DNA from: Ornithinimicrobium humiphilum
GTDB lineage: Bacteria; Actinomycetota; Actinomycetes; Actinomycetales; Dermatophilaceae
Direction of reading: 5' to 3'
Assembly: GCF_006716885.1 (NCBI RefSeq)
Contig: NZ_VFPU01000003.1
Coordinates: forward strand, 62,001-126,000
Length of the DNA: 64,000 nt
Part shown: in pieces, positions 16,700 to 25,543 of the stretch
How positions within the stretch are numbered: the stretch's first letter is position 1
Layout of the letters: each line of letters starts with the position of its first letter
Translations under genes and position numbers: made by a program
Notes under the pieces: generated by a model
The model's database searches: none
What the model was told of the DNA's origin: nothing
Seen by the model: the letters and a program-made list of their open reading frames with translations, nothing else

Positions 16700-17986
16700 A
16701 TGGAGACCGCGCCGCCCACCGCTCCCCCTCCCGGCCCGCTGCCGACCGCGGCCGACGTCGAGGCGGCCGCCGAGCGGATCCGCGGCCGGGTCGCCCGCAC
16801 CGGCCTGACCGCGAGCCAGCGGCTGTCGGAGCAGACCGGCGCGCAGGTCTACCTCAAGCGCGAGGACCAGCAGCCGGTCCGCTCCTACAAGGGCCGCGGC
16901 GCGGCCAACCTCATCGCGCAGCTCGACACCGAGCAGGTCTGGGCGGGCGTCGTCTGCGCCAGCGCCGGCAACCACGCCCAGGGCGTCGCCCACGCCTGCG
17001 CCTCCCTCGGCGTCAACGCCCGCATCTACCTGCCCGCGCGCACCCCGCGCCAGAAGCGCGAGCGGGTGGCCGCGATCGGCGGCGACTGGGTCGAGACCGT
17101 GGTGTGCGGGGCGACCTACGACGAGGCCGCGGCCGCGGCGCTGGAGGACGTGCAGCGCACCGGCGCCACGCTCGTGCCGGCCTTCGACCACCCGGACACC
17201 ATCGCCGGCCAGGGCACCATCGCCATGGAGATCGTCGAGGACCTCGAGGCGCAGGGCCGCAGCGTCGACGTGCTCGTGGTGCCGGTCGGGGGCGGCGGGT
17301 TGCTGGCCGGCTGCCTCACCTGGATCCGTGAGCGCCACCCCGGCGTGCGCGTGGTCGGCGTCGAGCCGGCCGGGGCCGCGAGCATGATCGAGGCCACCTG
17401 GCGCGGCGGGCCCACCACGCTGGAGGAGATCGACGTCTTCGTCGACGGGGCGGCCGTGCGGCGCGCGGGCGACTGGACGTATGCCGTGGTCGCCCGGCAC
17501 GAGCCGGAGCTGCTGGCGGTGCCCGAGGGCCGGATCTGCACCGAGATGATCGCGCTCTACCAGACCGAGGGCATCATCACCGAGCCTGCCGGGGCGCTGG
17601 CCGCCTCGGCCCTGGACCGCATCGGCGTCGAGCCCGGGCAGACGGTCGTGGCCGTCGTCTCGGGCGGCAACAACGACGTGCTGCGCTATCCGGAGGTCGT
17701 CGAGCGCTCGCTCATCGACCAGGGGCTCAAGCACTACTTCCTCGTGGACTTCCCGCAGGAGCCGGGGATGCTGCGCCGGTTCCTCGACGAGGTGCTGGGG
17801 CCGGACGACGACATCTCGCTCTTCGAGTACGTCAAGCGCAACAACCGCGAGACCGGCCCGGCGCTGGTCGGCATCGAGCTGGGCCGCCGGGAGGACCTGC
17901 CCGGCCTGCTGGAACGGATGGATGCCTCGTCGATGGACGTCGAGCCGATCCCGCACGACAGCCCGCTGTTCCGCTTCATCCTCTGA
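16700..17986 (+). CDS. ilvA: Threonine ammonia-lyase (threonine dehydratase)
   Basis: 428 residues. The PLP-binding Lys64 lies in RSYKGRGA, and the glycine loop GGGGLLAG binds the cofactor phosphate. The N-terminal catalytic domain is followed by a C-terminal regulatory part starting near HYFLVDFPQEPGMLRRF with a single ACT-like unit. This is the shorter B. subtilis/C. glutamicum IlvA architecture, compared with two units in E. coli. It deaminates threonine to 2-oxobutanoate, the first step of isoleucine synthesis, and isoleucine feedback is expected through that domain. A catabolic threonine dehydratase is the alternative, made less likely by the C-terminal domain. Confidence 0.92.
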   Translation: METAPPTAPPPGPLPTAADVEAAAERIRGRVARTGLTASQRLSEQTGAQVYLKREDQQPVRSYKGRGAANLIAQLDTEQVWAGVVCASAGNHAQGVAHACASLGVNARIYLPARTPRQKRERVAAIGGDWVETVVCGATYDEAAAAALEDVQRTGATLVPAFDHPDTIAGQGTIAMEIVEDLEAQGRSVDVLVVPVGGGGLLAGCLTWIRERHPGVRVVGVEPAGAASMIEATWRGGPTTLEEIDVFVDGAAVRRAGDWTYAVVARHEPELLAVPEGRICTEMIALYQTEGIITEPAGALAASALDRIGVEPGQTVVAVVSGGNNDVLRYPEVVERSLIDQGLKHYFLVDFPQEPGMLRRFLDEVLGPDDDISLFEYVKRNNRETGPALVGIELGRREDLPGLLERMDASSMDVEPIPHDSPLFRFIL

Positions 17987-17993
17987 GACGCGA

Positions 17994-18031
17994 CGACGGC
18001 GCGCCGATCCGGAGGGATCGACGCGCCGTCG
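17994..18031. terminator. Strong hairpin between convergent ilvA and MMPL genes
   Basis: Ten-base arms CGACGGCGCG (17994-18003) and CGCGCCGTCG (18022-18031), continued by CGATCC/GGATCG after one mismatch, starting 8 bases after the ilvA stop. It can act in both directions. Confidence 0.75.
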
Positions 18032-18042
18032 GCGACCGGAGG

Positions 18043-20313
18043 TCAGGAGGCGGGGACCGCCTCGGCGGCCTCGACCGCGGCCGGGGTGTGCTTCGGGCCG
18101 TGGCCCGGGCCGACCTTGCGGGGCCACCAGAAGCGCTCACCGAGCACCCGGACGATCGCCGGCACCAGGACGGTGCGGACCACGAGGGTGTCGAGCAGGA
18201 CGCCGATGCAGATGACGACACCGATCTGGGCCAGCACGACCAGCGGCAGGACGCCGAGGACCGCGAAGACGGCCGCGAGCAGGATGCCCGCGCTGGTGAT
18301 GACGCCACCCGTGGCACCCAGGGCGCGCAGGACGCCCTCCCGGGTGCCGTGGACGTCGGCCTCCTCGAGCGTGCGGGTGATGAGGAAGATGTTGTAGTCC
18401 ACGCCGAGGGCGACGAGGAAGACGAAGGCCAGCAGGGGCATCGTCGCGTCGATCGCACCGAAGTCGAAGACCCCGGTGAACAACCACCACGAGACACCGA
18501 GCGCCGCGCAGAAGGTCATGACCACGCTGCTGACCAGGATCACCGGGGCCAGGATCGAGCGCAGCAGCAGCGCCAGGGCCAGCAGCACACCGGCGAGGAT
18601 CAGCGGCATGACGAGCCAGCGGTCCTGGACCGCACCGGCGTCCGCATCGGCGGTCGAGGCGTCTCCACCGGTCAGGTAGACGTCGCCGCTGCCGTCGAGG
18701 GCTGCGCGGACGGCCTCCACCGTGGCCGTGGCCTCCTCGCTGCCGGGCTCGGCGTCGAGGACGACCTGCACCTGGCCGATGCCGACCTGCGGCTCCAGCG
18801 GGGTCGCCTGGTCGACGCCGTCGACGGCAGCGACTGTCTCGGCCAGGTCCTCGAGCACGGCGGTGTCCTCGGTGCGGGTGACGACGAGCACCGGGTCGGA
18901 GGTGCCGGCCGGGAAGGACTCGCCCAGGCGCTGGGCCGCGGTGATCGCCTCCGGGGTGTCGAGGAACTGGTCCTCCTGCGACAGGCCGCTCTGCAGCTGG
19001 GTCAGGCCGAAGGCCATGGCGCCGAGCACGACGAGCGTGCCCACGATGTAGGCGGCGGGCGCCTTGGCGACGGTGTCGCCGATGCGGCGCCAGAGGGAGC
19101 GCGACTCGGCCAGCACGGCCTGGCCCTCGCGGGGCACCTGCGGCCAGAAGATCCAGCGGCCGAAGATGACCAGCGCGGCCGGCAGGATGACGAGCACGGC
19201 GGTCATCGCGACGAGGACGCCCACGGCACAGGCCAGGCCCAGACCGCGGGTCGAGGGGAAGACCGACAGCAGCAGGCACAGGACGCCGATGACGACGGTG
19301 CTGGCGCTGAAGATGATCGGCTCGGCCGCCCGGCGGAGCGCGACGCGCATGGCCTCGAAGCGGTCCTCGTGCAGCCGGAGCTCGTCGCGGTAGCGACTGA
19401 TGAGGAGCAAGGCGTAGTTCGTCCCGGCACCGAAGACGAGCACCGAGAGGATGCCGATCGTCGACTCGTCCCACGGGACGCCGGTGGCCTTGAGCACGTG
19501 GGTCGCGGCGGTGGCGGCGGCCTGGTCGGCGGCCCCGACGACGGAGAGCGGGATGATCCAGAGGACCGGGCTGCGGTAGGTGATGATGAGCAGCAGCGCG
19601 ACGACACCCGCGGTGACGGCGAGCAGCGTGAAGTTGGCCCCGTCGAAGACGGAGGCGAGGTCGGCGCGGATGGCGGCCGGACCGGTGACCTGCGCGGCCA
19701 CCCCCTCCGGGGCGGAGGCGGTCAGACCGGTGCGCAGCTCGGCGACGGCGTCGCGGGCCTGGGTGGCGTCACGGGCGTCCAGCGTGAGCACGCCGATGGC
19801 GGCGGTGCCGTCCTCGGACGGGATGACGGGGAAGGCGCCGTCGGCGACACCCGGAGGCGGACCACCGGCCTCGCCGCCCTCGGCACCGGCGGGCGGGCCA
19901 CCCTGGCCGGCGCCCTCCCCCACGCCCTCGCGCGGGCCGGCCTGGTCGCCGGCGGGCGCACCCTCGGCGGGAGCGCCCTCGGCGGCCGGGGCACCGCCAC
20001 CGGACCCGGGCGCCTCGGCGCCGTCCGGGGCGACGTCCTCGAGCAGCTGGGCGAGCTCGGGGATGCGCTCGGCGATGCTGTCGTCCTCGACGGTGAAGAG
20101 GACGATCGCGGTCTGCGTGCCCTCGTCCGGCAGCTCGTCGAGCAGGGCCTGACCCTCGGTGCTCTCGAAGCCGGCGGGCAGCTGGTCGAGGGCCGACGAG
20201 TCGCGCTCGGCCTGACCGACGCCGACGATGGCGCCCAGCGCGATGGCCATGCCCACCAGGGCGACCACCCAGGACGAGCGTCGTGAGGCGATGAGATTCG
20301 CAAGTCGTGACAT
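18043..20313 (-). CDS. MMPL family (RND superfamily) transporter
   Basis: 756 residues with two six-helix halves, each preceded by an extracytoplasmic domain. The second half has the family's Asp-Tyr pair in VDYNIFLITR (about residue 638), which carries protons in MmpL3. In the first half the matching site is GTNYALLLISRYRDELR, with Asn299 where Asp is usual. The first extracytoplasmic loop contains a low-complexity insertion rich in Gly, Ala, Pro and Glu (about residues 96-160). MMPL proteins export lipids or hydrophobic compounds. The gene stands alone, with an AT-rich possible operator upstream. AGGTG precedes the ATG. Substrate unknown. Confidence 0.9.
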   Translation of the reverse strand: MSRLANLIASRRSSWVVALVGMAIALGAIVGVGQAERDSSALDQLPAGFESTEGQALLDELPDEGTQTAIVLFTVEDDSIAERIPELAQLLEDVAPDGAEAPGSGGGAPAAEGAPAEGAPAGDQAGPREGVGEGAGQGGPPAGAEGGEAGGPPPGVADGAFPVIPSEDGTAAIGVLTLDARDATQARDAVAELRTGLTASAPEGVAAQVTGPAAIRADLASVFDGANFTLLAVTAGVVALLLIITYRSPVLWIIPLSVVGAADQAAATAATHVLKATGVPWDESTIGILSVLVFGAGTNYALLLISRYRDELRLHEDRFEAMRVALRRAAEPIIFSASTVVIGVLCLLLSVFPSTRGLGLACAVGVLVAMTAVLVILPAALVIFGRWIFWPQVPREGQAVLAESRSLWRRIGDTVAKAPAAYIVGTLVVLGAMAFGLTQLQSGLSQEDQFLDTPEAITAAQRLGESFPAGTSDPVLVVTRTEDTAVLEDLAETVAAVDGVDQATPLEPQVGIGQVQVVLDAEPGSEEATATVEAVRAALDGSGDVYLTGGDASTADADAGAVQDRWLVMPLILAGVLLALALLLRSILAPVILVSSVVMTFCAALGVSWWLFTGVFDFGAIDATMPLLAFVFLVALGVDYNIFLITRTLEEADVHGTREGVLRALGATGGVITSAGILLAAVFAVLGVLPLVVLAQIGVVICIGVLLDTLVVRTVLVPAIVRVLGERFWWPRKVGPGHGPKHTPAAVEAAEAVPAS

Positions 20314-20401
20314 GGGGCACCTTCGGGCTCGGACGGGAGACTGCAGCTGACCATTACGGCCGGATGCTCATCGCTGTGCTCTCCCAACAGTAGTTCGTCT
20401 G

Positions 20402-20418
20402 CAAAGGTACAATCTTTG
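20402..20418 (-). promoter_or_regulatory. Possible operator upstream of the MMPL gene
   Basis: Inverted repeat CAAAG (20402-20406), 7-base spacer, CTTTG (20414-20418), in an unusually AT-rich stretch from about 20390 to 20431 that also repeats TTGTCC twice (around 20416-20431). It lies ~90 bases upstream of the MMPL start. MMPL exporters are often repressed by TetR/MarR proteins binding such sites; no such gene is in the window. Confidence 0.35.
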
Positions 20419-20600
20419 TCCAATGTTGTCCAGCCTGCCTCGACATCCTGTCGGGATCGCCGGCGAGGATTCGGGCACCGATCTCTCCCAAGACACGCCA
20501 CGGGCCCGGAAGAGCCTGCCCCAGGCGCTCCTCCAGCGTCTGCTCGTGCGGCTCCGCGAGCGGTGGCCCGGTTCCTCTGAGCGGCGGTTATCCTGGGACG

Positions 20601-21128
20601 GTGAGCACTCACGACGCCCGTCCGGGCGGTCGGACCGCCGTAGCCATCTCGGTCTCCGACCGCAGCTCCGACGGGCGCCGGGAGGACGAGTCGGGCCGTC
20701 GCCTCGTCGCCGCGCTCCGCGCGCTGGGGTTCGTCGTGGACGACGCGCCGGTGCTCATCCCCGACGGCATCGACACCGTGGCCGGGGCGATCCGTGAGGC
20801 GGTCACCGCGGGCCACCGCCTGGTCGTCACGACCGGGGGGACCGGGATTGGCCCCCGCGACCTCACGCCCGAGGGCACCCGCCAGGTCATCACCCGCGAG
20901 AACCCCGGCCTCGCCGAACTCATGCGCCGCGAGGGCGCACGTCATACCCCGTATGCCGCCGCCTCCCGGGGCGTGGTCGGCGTCGTCGACTGGTCCGCCG
21001 AGCAGGGCGTCGGCGGCACCCTGGTCGTCAACCTGCCCGGCCGGCCGTCCGCGGTCGACGAGGACATGGCGGTCCTCGGCCCGCTGCTGGGGCACCTCCT
21101 CGACCAGGTGGCCGGGGGCGACCACTAG
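20601..21128 (+). CDS. Molybdopterin adenylyltransferase-like protein (MogA/MoaB family)
   Basis: 175 residues. The MogA/MoaB signature VVTTGGTGIGPRDLTPEGT is intact, as is the N-terminal ISVSDRSSDG and the C-terminal NLPGRPSAVDEDM. It should adenylylate molybdopterin before metal insertion. MogA and MoaB cannot be told apart by sequence inspection alone. GTG start with a weak GGGA ribosome site. Its stop is immediately followed by the moaA ATG, so the two form an operon. The product would be needed by the nitrate reductase and formate dehydrogenase encoded in this window. Confidence 0.9.
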   Translation: MSTHDARPGGRTAVAISVSDRSSDGRREDESGRRLVAALRALGFVVDDAPVLIPDGIDTVAGAIREAVTAGHRLVVTTGGTGIGPRDLTPEGTRQVITRENPGLAELMRREGARHTPYAAASRGVVGVVDWSAEQGVGGTLVVNLPGRPSAVDEDMAVLGPLLGHLLDQVAGGDH

Positions 21129-22121
21129 ATGACGGGCCTCGTCGACCGCTACGGACGCGTCCACCGTGACCTGCGCATCTCCGTCACCGACCGCTGCTCG
21201 CTGCGGTGCACCTACTGCATGCCCGAGCAGGGCGTGCCGTGGCTGCCGCGCGACACGATGCTGACCACCGAGGAGGTCGTGCGCCTCGCCGGGGTCGCGG
21301 TCTCCCTCGGGATCGAGGAGATCCGGCTGACCGGCGGCGAGCCGCTGCTGCGCCGCGACCTCGTGGACGTCGTCGCCGGCCTCGCCGCGCTCGACCCGGC
21401 CCCCGAGATCTCGATGACCACCAACGGCGTCGGTCTCGACAAGACCGCCGCCGCGCTGCGCGACGCCGGCCTGACCCGCGTCAACGTCAGCATCGACACC
21501 CTGCGCCGCGAGCGCTTCCTCGAGCTGGCCAAGCGCGACCGGATCCGCGACACCCTGGCCGGCATCGAGGCGGCCGCCGCGGCCGGCCTGGTCCCGGTCA
21601 AGCTCAACACCGTGCTCATGCGCGGGGTCAACGACGACGAGGCCGTCGACCTGCTGGCCTTCGCCCTGGAGCACGACTACCAGCTGCGCTTCATCGAGCA
21701 GATGCCGCTGGACGCCCAGCACGCCTGGGACCGCTCGCAGATGATCACCGGCGAGGAGATCCTGGAGCGGCTGCGCACGGCCTACGAGCTGACGCCGCTG
21801 CCCGACGAGGCCCGCGGCAGCGCACCCGCCGAGCTCTTCCTCGTCGACGGCGGCCCGGCCACGGTCGGCGTCATCGCCTCGGTGACGATGCCCTTCTGCG
21901 GCACCTGCGACCGGGTCCGCCTCACCGCCGACGGCATGATCCGCAACTGCCTCTTCGCGACCGGCGAGACCGACCTGCGCACTCCGCTGCGCTCGGGCGC
22001 GTCCGACGCCGAGCTGGCCGACCTCTTCCGCGAGTCGATCGGCGCCAAGCTGCCGGGCCACGGCATCAACGAGCCGGGCTTCCTGCAGCCGCCGCGGCCG
22101 ATGAGCCGCATCGGCGGCTGA
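21129..22121 (+). CDS. moaA: GTP 3',8-cyclase (MoaA), radical SAM
   Basis: 330 residues. The radical-SAM cluster CSLRCTYC is near the N terminus, RLTGGEPLLRRDL binds SAM, and the second 4Fe-4S site is FCGTCDRVRLTADGMIRNC. The protein ends with the double glycine (RIGG) required for activity. MoaA makes 3',8-cyclo-GTP, the first step of molybdenum-cofactor synthesis. It starts directly after the mogA-like gene. Its partner moaC is not in the window. Confidence 0.97.
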   Translation: MTGLVDRYGRVHRDLRISVTDRCSLRCTYCMPEQGVPWLPRDTMLTTEEVVRLAGVAVSLGIEEIRLTGGEPLLRRDLVDVVAGLAALDPAPEISMTTNGVGLDKTAAALRDAGLTRVNVSIDTLRRERFLELAKRDRIRDTLAGIEAAAAAGLVPVKLNTVLMRGVNDDEAVDLLAFALEHDYQLRFIEQMPLDAQHAWDRSQMITGEEILERLRTAYELTPLPDEARGSAPAELFLVDGGPATVGVIASVTMPFCGTCDRVRLTADGMIRNCLFATGETDLRTPLRSGASDAELADLFRESIGAKLPGHGINEPGFLQPPRPMSRIGG

Positions 22122-22160
22122 GAGAGCACGTCTGGCCCTCGCGGGCCCAGGCGCCCACTC

Positions 22161-22220
22161 ACGTACTCGTCATGCAGCTCACTCACGATCGATCACGAGT
22201 GATCTACGCGACGAGTACGT
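22161..22220. repeat. Perfect 11-base inverted repeat in the moaA 3' region
   Basis: ACGTACTCGTC (22161-22171) and GACGAGTACGT (22210-22220) are perfect inverted arms, extendable to 15 bases with one mismatch. Between them is an imperfect inner palindrome centred on GATCGATC (about 22181-22200). The site lies 40 bases past moaA and ~50 bases before the pseudogene end. It may be a terminator for both. Confidence 0.5.
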
Positions 22221-22272
22221 CAGTCGGGGCTCGGAGCGTGGTCGCCGGGGTACGCCGGCCCACCCCACCCCG

Positions 22273-23406
22273 TCAGCGCATCCCGTAGACCTTTCGCGCC
22301 AGCAGCAGACCGACGAGGGAGAGCACGCAGACGGCGATGTAGTAGATCGCCGGACTGACGTCGGCGATGGTCGAGACGAGCCACGCCAGCACCAGCGGGG
22401 TCAGGCCGCCGAGCGTCGTGACGCCGACGTTGTAGGCCACCGACATACCCGTGGTGCGCACCTCGGTCGGGAAGATCGAGGCGATCATCGACGGGAGCGG
22501 GGCGAAGTACGCAGCCATGACGAGGCCGAGCACGACCTCGACCACGGTCAGCATGAGGACGCTCGGGCTGGCGATGAGCACGAGGAAGAGCGGGTAGACC
22601 ACGACCGCGCCGACGACGGCGACCGCCGTGACCGGGACCGTCCCGACCCGGTCGGCCAGGTGCCCGACGAAGGGCGACACCGTGAAGGTGACGGGCCCGG
22701 CGATCGCGGCACCGATGTAGCCGGCGTAGGCCGGCAGCTCGAGCGCGGTGACCGCGAAGGTCGGCATGTAGAGGATGAGGTAGACCGACATCGTCGCGAC
22801 GCCGACGCGGGCGGCCGCGGTGAAGACGCGCCCCAGGTGGGAGCGCAGCACAGTGCCGAGCGGCACGTCCACCTTCTCGGCCTCCTGGAACTCCGCGGTG
22901 TCCTCCATCGAGCGGCGGATCCACCAGCCGACGGGGCCGATGAGCAGGCCGAACACACGAAGGGCACCCGCTGCGGTCCGGGCTGTGCTCGATCATGAAG
23001 GCTGTCGCCGAGCCGAACTCGCCACCGGCGGAGAAGCCCTGGATCAGCCGCGAGAGCAGCATGAGGAGCGGCGCCAGCACGCCGATCGTGGCGTAGGTCG
23101 GGGTGAACGCCATGATGCCGACGCCCAGCGTCAGGAGCGCGATCGTCAGCGTCAGCGCCGCCTTGCGCCCGTGGCGGTCGCCGTAGTTGCCGATGACCAT
23201 CGCGCCGACCGGGCGGATGAAGTAGGTCAGGGCGAGCGTGCCGAAGGTGGCGAGGAGCGCGACCGTGGGGTCGCTCTCGGGGAAGAGAGCTCGGAGATCA
23301 CCACGGCGAAGGAGCCGTAGACGATGATGTCGAACCACTCGAGGGCGTTGCCGAGCGAGGCGGCCACGACGGCCCGGCGGTCGCGGGCACGCTGCTGGGG
23401 CGTCAC
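22273..23406 (-). pseudogene. Decayed MHS-family (metabolite:H+ symporter) transporter
   Basis: Three pieces of one MFS/MHS transporter lie in two reading frames. From GTG 23406 the frame gives ASLGNALEWFDIIVYGSFAV, the typical MHS N terminus. Near 23288 it shifts to the frame giving FPESDPTVALLATFGTLALT to FSAGGEFGSATAFMIEHSP. Near 22965 it jumps to the frame giving VFGLLIGPVGWWIRRSMEDT through to the C terminus at 22273. At the second break, sequence normally ~60 residues apart in the family is joined, so a segment is deleted. Even if the first shift were a sequencing error, the deletion would remain. Substrates of intact relatives include shikimate, proline and dicarboxylates; none can be assigned. 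Confidence 0.8.
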
Positions 23407-23516
23407 CTCCTCACCAGCACGGTGGCGGGCTGGGACACGGGTGCAACCTTTGCGTCGGGGTCGTTTCCGGACCCGGCGACGCTACCTCCGGCTCGCGCGA
23501 GGGTCGCGCCGGACGG

Positions 23517-23756
23517 TCAGCCCCCGGCGAAGGGCGGGAGCACGTCGAGCACCGCGTCGGAGGTCAGCGGCAGGCCCGGGTCGCTGACGTACTGCCCCTC
23601 GTGGAGCACGCTGCTGCGCCGCAGCACACGCCCCAGCTCGGCCCCGTGCAGCTCGACCAGCCGGTCGAGCAGCGTGCCCAGGTCGTCGGCGTGGACCTGC
23701 TCGGTCTCGGTGCCGGCCGCCTCCGCCGCAGCGGCGAAGTACCTCACGGTCGCCAT
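23517..23756 (-). CDS. moaD: MoaD, small subunit of molybdopterin synthase
   Basis: 79 residues, a ubiquitin-like sulfur carrier ending in the essential Gly-Gly (PPFAGG). It is thiocarboxylated by MoeB-type enzymes and donates sulfur to precursor Z within the MoaDE complex. GGAGGAG lies 8 bases before the ATG. It follows mobA by 5 bases and is the last gene of the leftward nar/moco run. No moaE is seen in the window. Confidence 0.93.
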   Translation of the reverse strand: MATVRYFAAAAEAAGTETEQVHADDLGTLLDRLVELHGAELGRVLRRSSVLHEGQYVSDPGLPLTSDAVLDVLPPFAGG

Positions 23757-23761
23757 CGTCG

Positions 23762-24379
23762 TCACTCCTCCAGATCGGGTCGGTCCATCGCGATTGTCAC
23801 AGATCCGAGGCGGCGTTCCCAGCCCTCGGCGTCGGCCCAGGTGTCCACGTCGCCCACGTGCTCCGCGCCGGCGGCGACGGTCCGCCACCGCAGGTCGGCG
23901 ACCAACCGCCGCACCGAGGTATGCCGTGCCTCGCCGAGCCCGGCGAGCGCACCCTCGAGCGCCTCGCGTCGGTAGAGGGCGAGCAGCCACTGGCGGTGGC
24001 CCTCCGCGTCCTCGTGGCTGATCGCGTCCACGTCGACGCCGACCTCGGCCACGGCACCGACCAGCGCTTCTAGGGCCCCCGCGGCCCCCGGCTGGTCGAC
24101 GGCCACGACCGCGACCCACGGAGCACCGGCCCCCAGCGCCGCCAGCCCGGCGGCGATCCCGGCGACCGGCCCGCCGTCGGACGGGTCCTCCAGGGTGCGC
24201 AGCACCCCGTCCGGCACGACGGTGTCGCCCACGACGACCACCCGGCCGCCCAGCACGGGCGCGGCGTCGAGCACCCGGTCGAGCAGCGGACGACCTGCGA
24301 CGGTCAGCGCCGCCTTGTCCCGGCCGCCGAGCCGTGCGCCCCGGCCCCCGGCGAGCACCAGCAGGTCGACCGTCGGCAC
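23762..24379 (-). CDS. mobA: Molybdenum cofactor guanylyltransferase (MobA-like)
   Basis: 205 residues with the nucleotidyltransferase signature LAGGRGARLGGRDKAAL at the N terminus and a second motif VVAVDQPG where MobA normally has an Asp-x-Pro. It would attach GMP to Mo-molybdopterin, giving the bis-MGD cofactor used by NarG- and FdhA-type enzymes, both encoded nearby. GTG start one base after the moeB/moeZ-like stop. MocA/MobA relatives with other nucleotides are possible, but the operon with nar genes favours MobA. Confidence 0.87.
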   Translation of the reverse strand: MPTVDLLVLAGGRGARLGGRDKAALTVAGRPLLDRVLDAAPVLGGRVVVVGDTVVPDGVLRTLEDPSDGGPVAGIAAGLAALGAGAPWVAVVAVDQPGAAGALEALVGAVAEVGVDVDAISHEDAEGHRQWLLALYRREALEGALAGLGEARHTSVRRLVADLRWRTVAAGAEHVGDVDTWADAEGWERRLGSVTIAMDRPDLEE

Positions 24380-24380
24380 G

Positions 24381-25520
24381 TCAGTAGCTCGGCAGCGAGG
24401 GGTCGACGCGCTCGATCCAGGCGAGCATGCCCCCGGTCATGACCCGCACGTCCGGGTGGCCGATCCTGACCAGGTGGGCCGCCGCTCGCCGGGCCCGCGG
24501 GCCGGCCTTGCAGTAGACGACGACCGGTCCGTCGGGCAGCGGAGCACGACCGTCCTCCCAGGTCAGCACCTCGCCCACCGGGATCGTCAGCGCGCCGGGC
24601 ACGGTGCCGAGGGCGTGCTCGGCGGGCTCGCGGACGTCGAGCAGCACCGGCCGCGGTGTGCGCCTCAGCAAGGCGGCCACCTCCTCCGGCTCGACCTCGT
24701 CGAGCGGCACGAGCTCGCGGACCGGCTCCGGGACGCGGGGCGGCACGACCGCACCGACCGGGCGCAGCGGGATCTCACGGGTCCGCTGCGAGAGGGCGTC
24801 GATCAGCAGCACCCGCCCGACGAGCGGCTCGCCGAAACCGCACAGCAGCTTGACCGCCTCGCCGGCCATGATCGAGCCGACCTGTCCGACGAGGGCTCCG
24901 AGCACCCCGGCCTCGGAGCAGGACGGCACGTCCTCGGGCAGCGGCGGCACGGGGTAGAGGTCGCGCAGCGAGACCGCCCCGTCCACACCCGGCACGAAGG
25001 CGCTGATCTGCGCGTCGAAGCGCAGCACGGCCGCCCACACCACCGGCAGGCCGAGCGCGGCGCAGGCGTCGGACACGGCATACCGGGTGGGGAAGTTGTC
25101 AGCGCCGTCGAGCACGAGGTCGTGCCCGGCGAGCAGCTCCTCGGCGTTCTCCGGCGTGATGCGGGTGTGCCGCACCTCGACGGTGACGTCCGGGTTGAGC
25201 CCCCGGACGAACTCCGCGGCCGAGTCGGCCTTGCGCCGGCCGACGTCGTCGGTGCGGTGCAGGACCTGGCGCTGCAGGTTGGTGACGTCGACGACGTCGT
25301 CGTCGATCACGGTGAGGTGCCCGGCGCCCGCCGCGGCCAGGTAGGCCAGGATCGGGCTGCCCAGGCCGCCCGCCCCGACGACCGCGACCCGGGCGTTGAG
25401 CAGCCGGCGCTGGGCGTCCAGGCCCATGCCCGGCACGAGCAGGTGGCGCGAGTAGCGCGACACCTGGGTCGGGGTCAGCTCGGGACCCGGCTCGGCGAGC
25501 GGCGGGATGCGGGTGGTCAC
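24381..25520 (-). CDS. moeZ: MoeB/MoeZ: ThiF-type adenylyltransferase fused to rhodanese
   Basis: 379 residues. The N-terminal ThiF/E1-like domain has GAGGLGSPILAYLAAAGAG, the DNLQRQ-like TNLQRQVLHR and DGADNFPTRY. The C-terminal rhodanese domain has its active-site loop CKAGPRARR. The fusion is the actinobacterial MoeZ form, which activates MoaD (and often CysO or ThiS) by adenylylation and sulfur transfer. Zinc-binding CxxC pairs of E. coli MoeB are not evident. GTG start at 25520 lacks a clear ribosome site but gives the expected N terminus. It lies 23 bases after the cupin gene and one base before mobA. Confidence 0.92.
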   Translation of the reverse strand: MTTRIPPLAEPGPELTPTQVSRYSRHLLVPGMGLDAQRRLLNARVAVVGAGGLGSPILAYLAAAGAGHLTVIDDDVVDVTNLQRQVLHRTDDVGRRKADSAAEFVRGLNPDVTVEVRHTRITPENAEELLAGHDLVLDGADNFPTRYAVSDACAALGLPVVWAAVLRFDAQISAFVPGVDGAVSLRDLYPVPPLPEDVPSCSEAGVLGALVGQVGSIMAGEAVKLLCGFGEPLVGRVLLIDALSQRTREIPLRPVGAVVPPRVPEPVRELVPLDEVEPEEVAALLRRTPRPVLLDVREPAEHALGTVPGALTIPVGEVLTWEDGRAPLPDGPVVVYCKAGPRARRAAAHLVRIGHPDVRVMTGGMLAWIERVDPSLPSY

Positions 25521-25543
25521 GGTCTGCAGCGTACGCACCGGCC

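Noticed and set aside
20314..20600. Molybdenum-cofactor riboswitch or small gene before the mogA-like gene
   Set aside because: No conserved aptamer pattern was seen, and the only open frame (from 20423) has random-like composition. The AT-rich part fits an operator for the MMPL gene.
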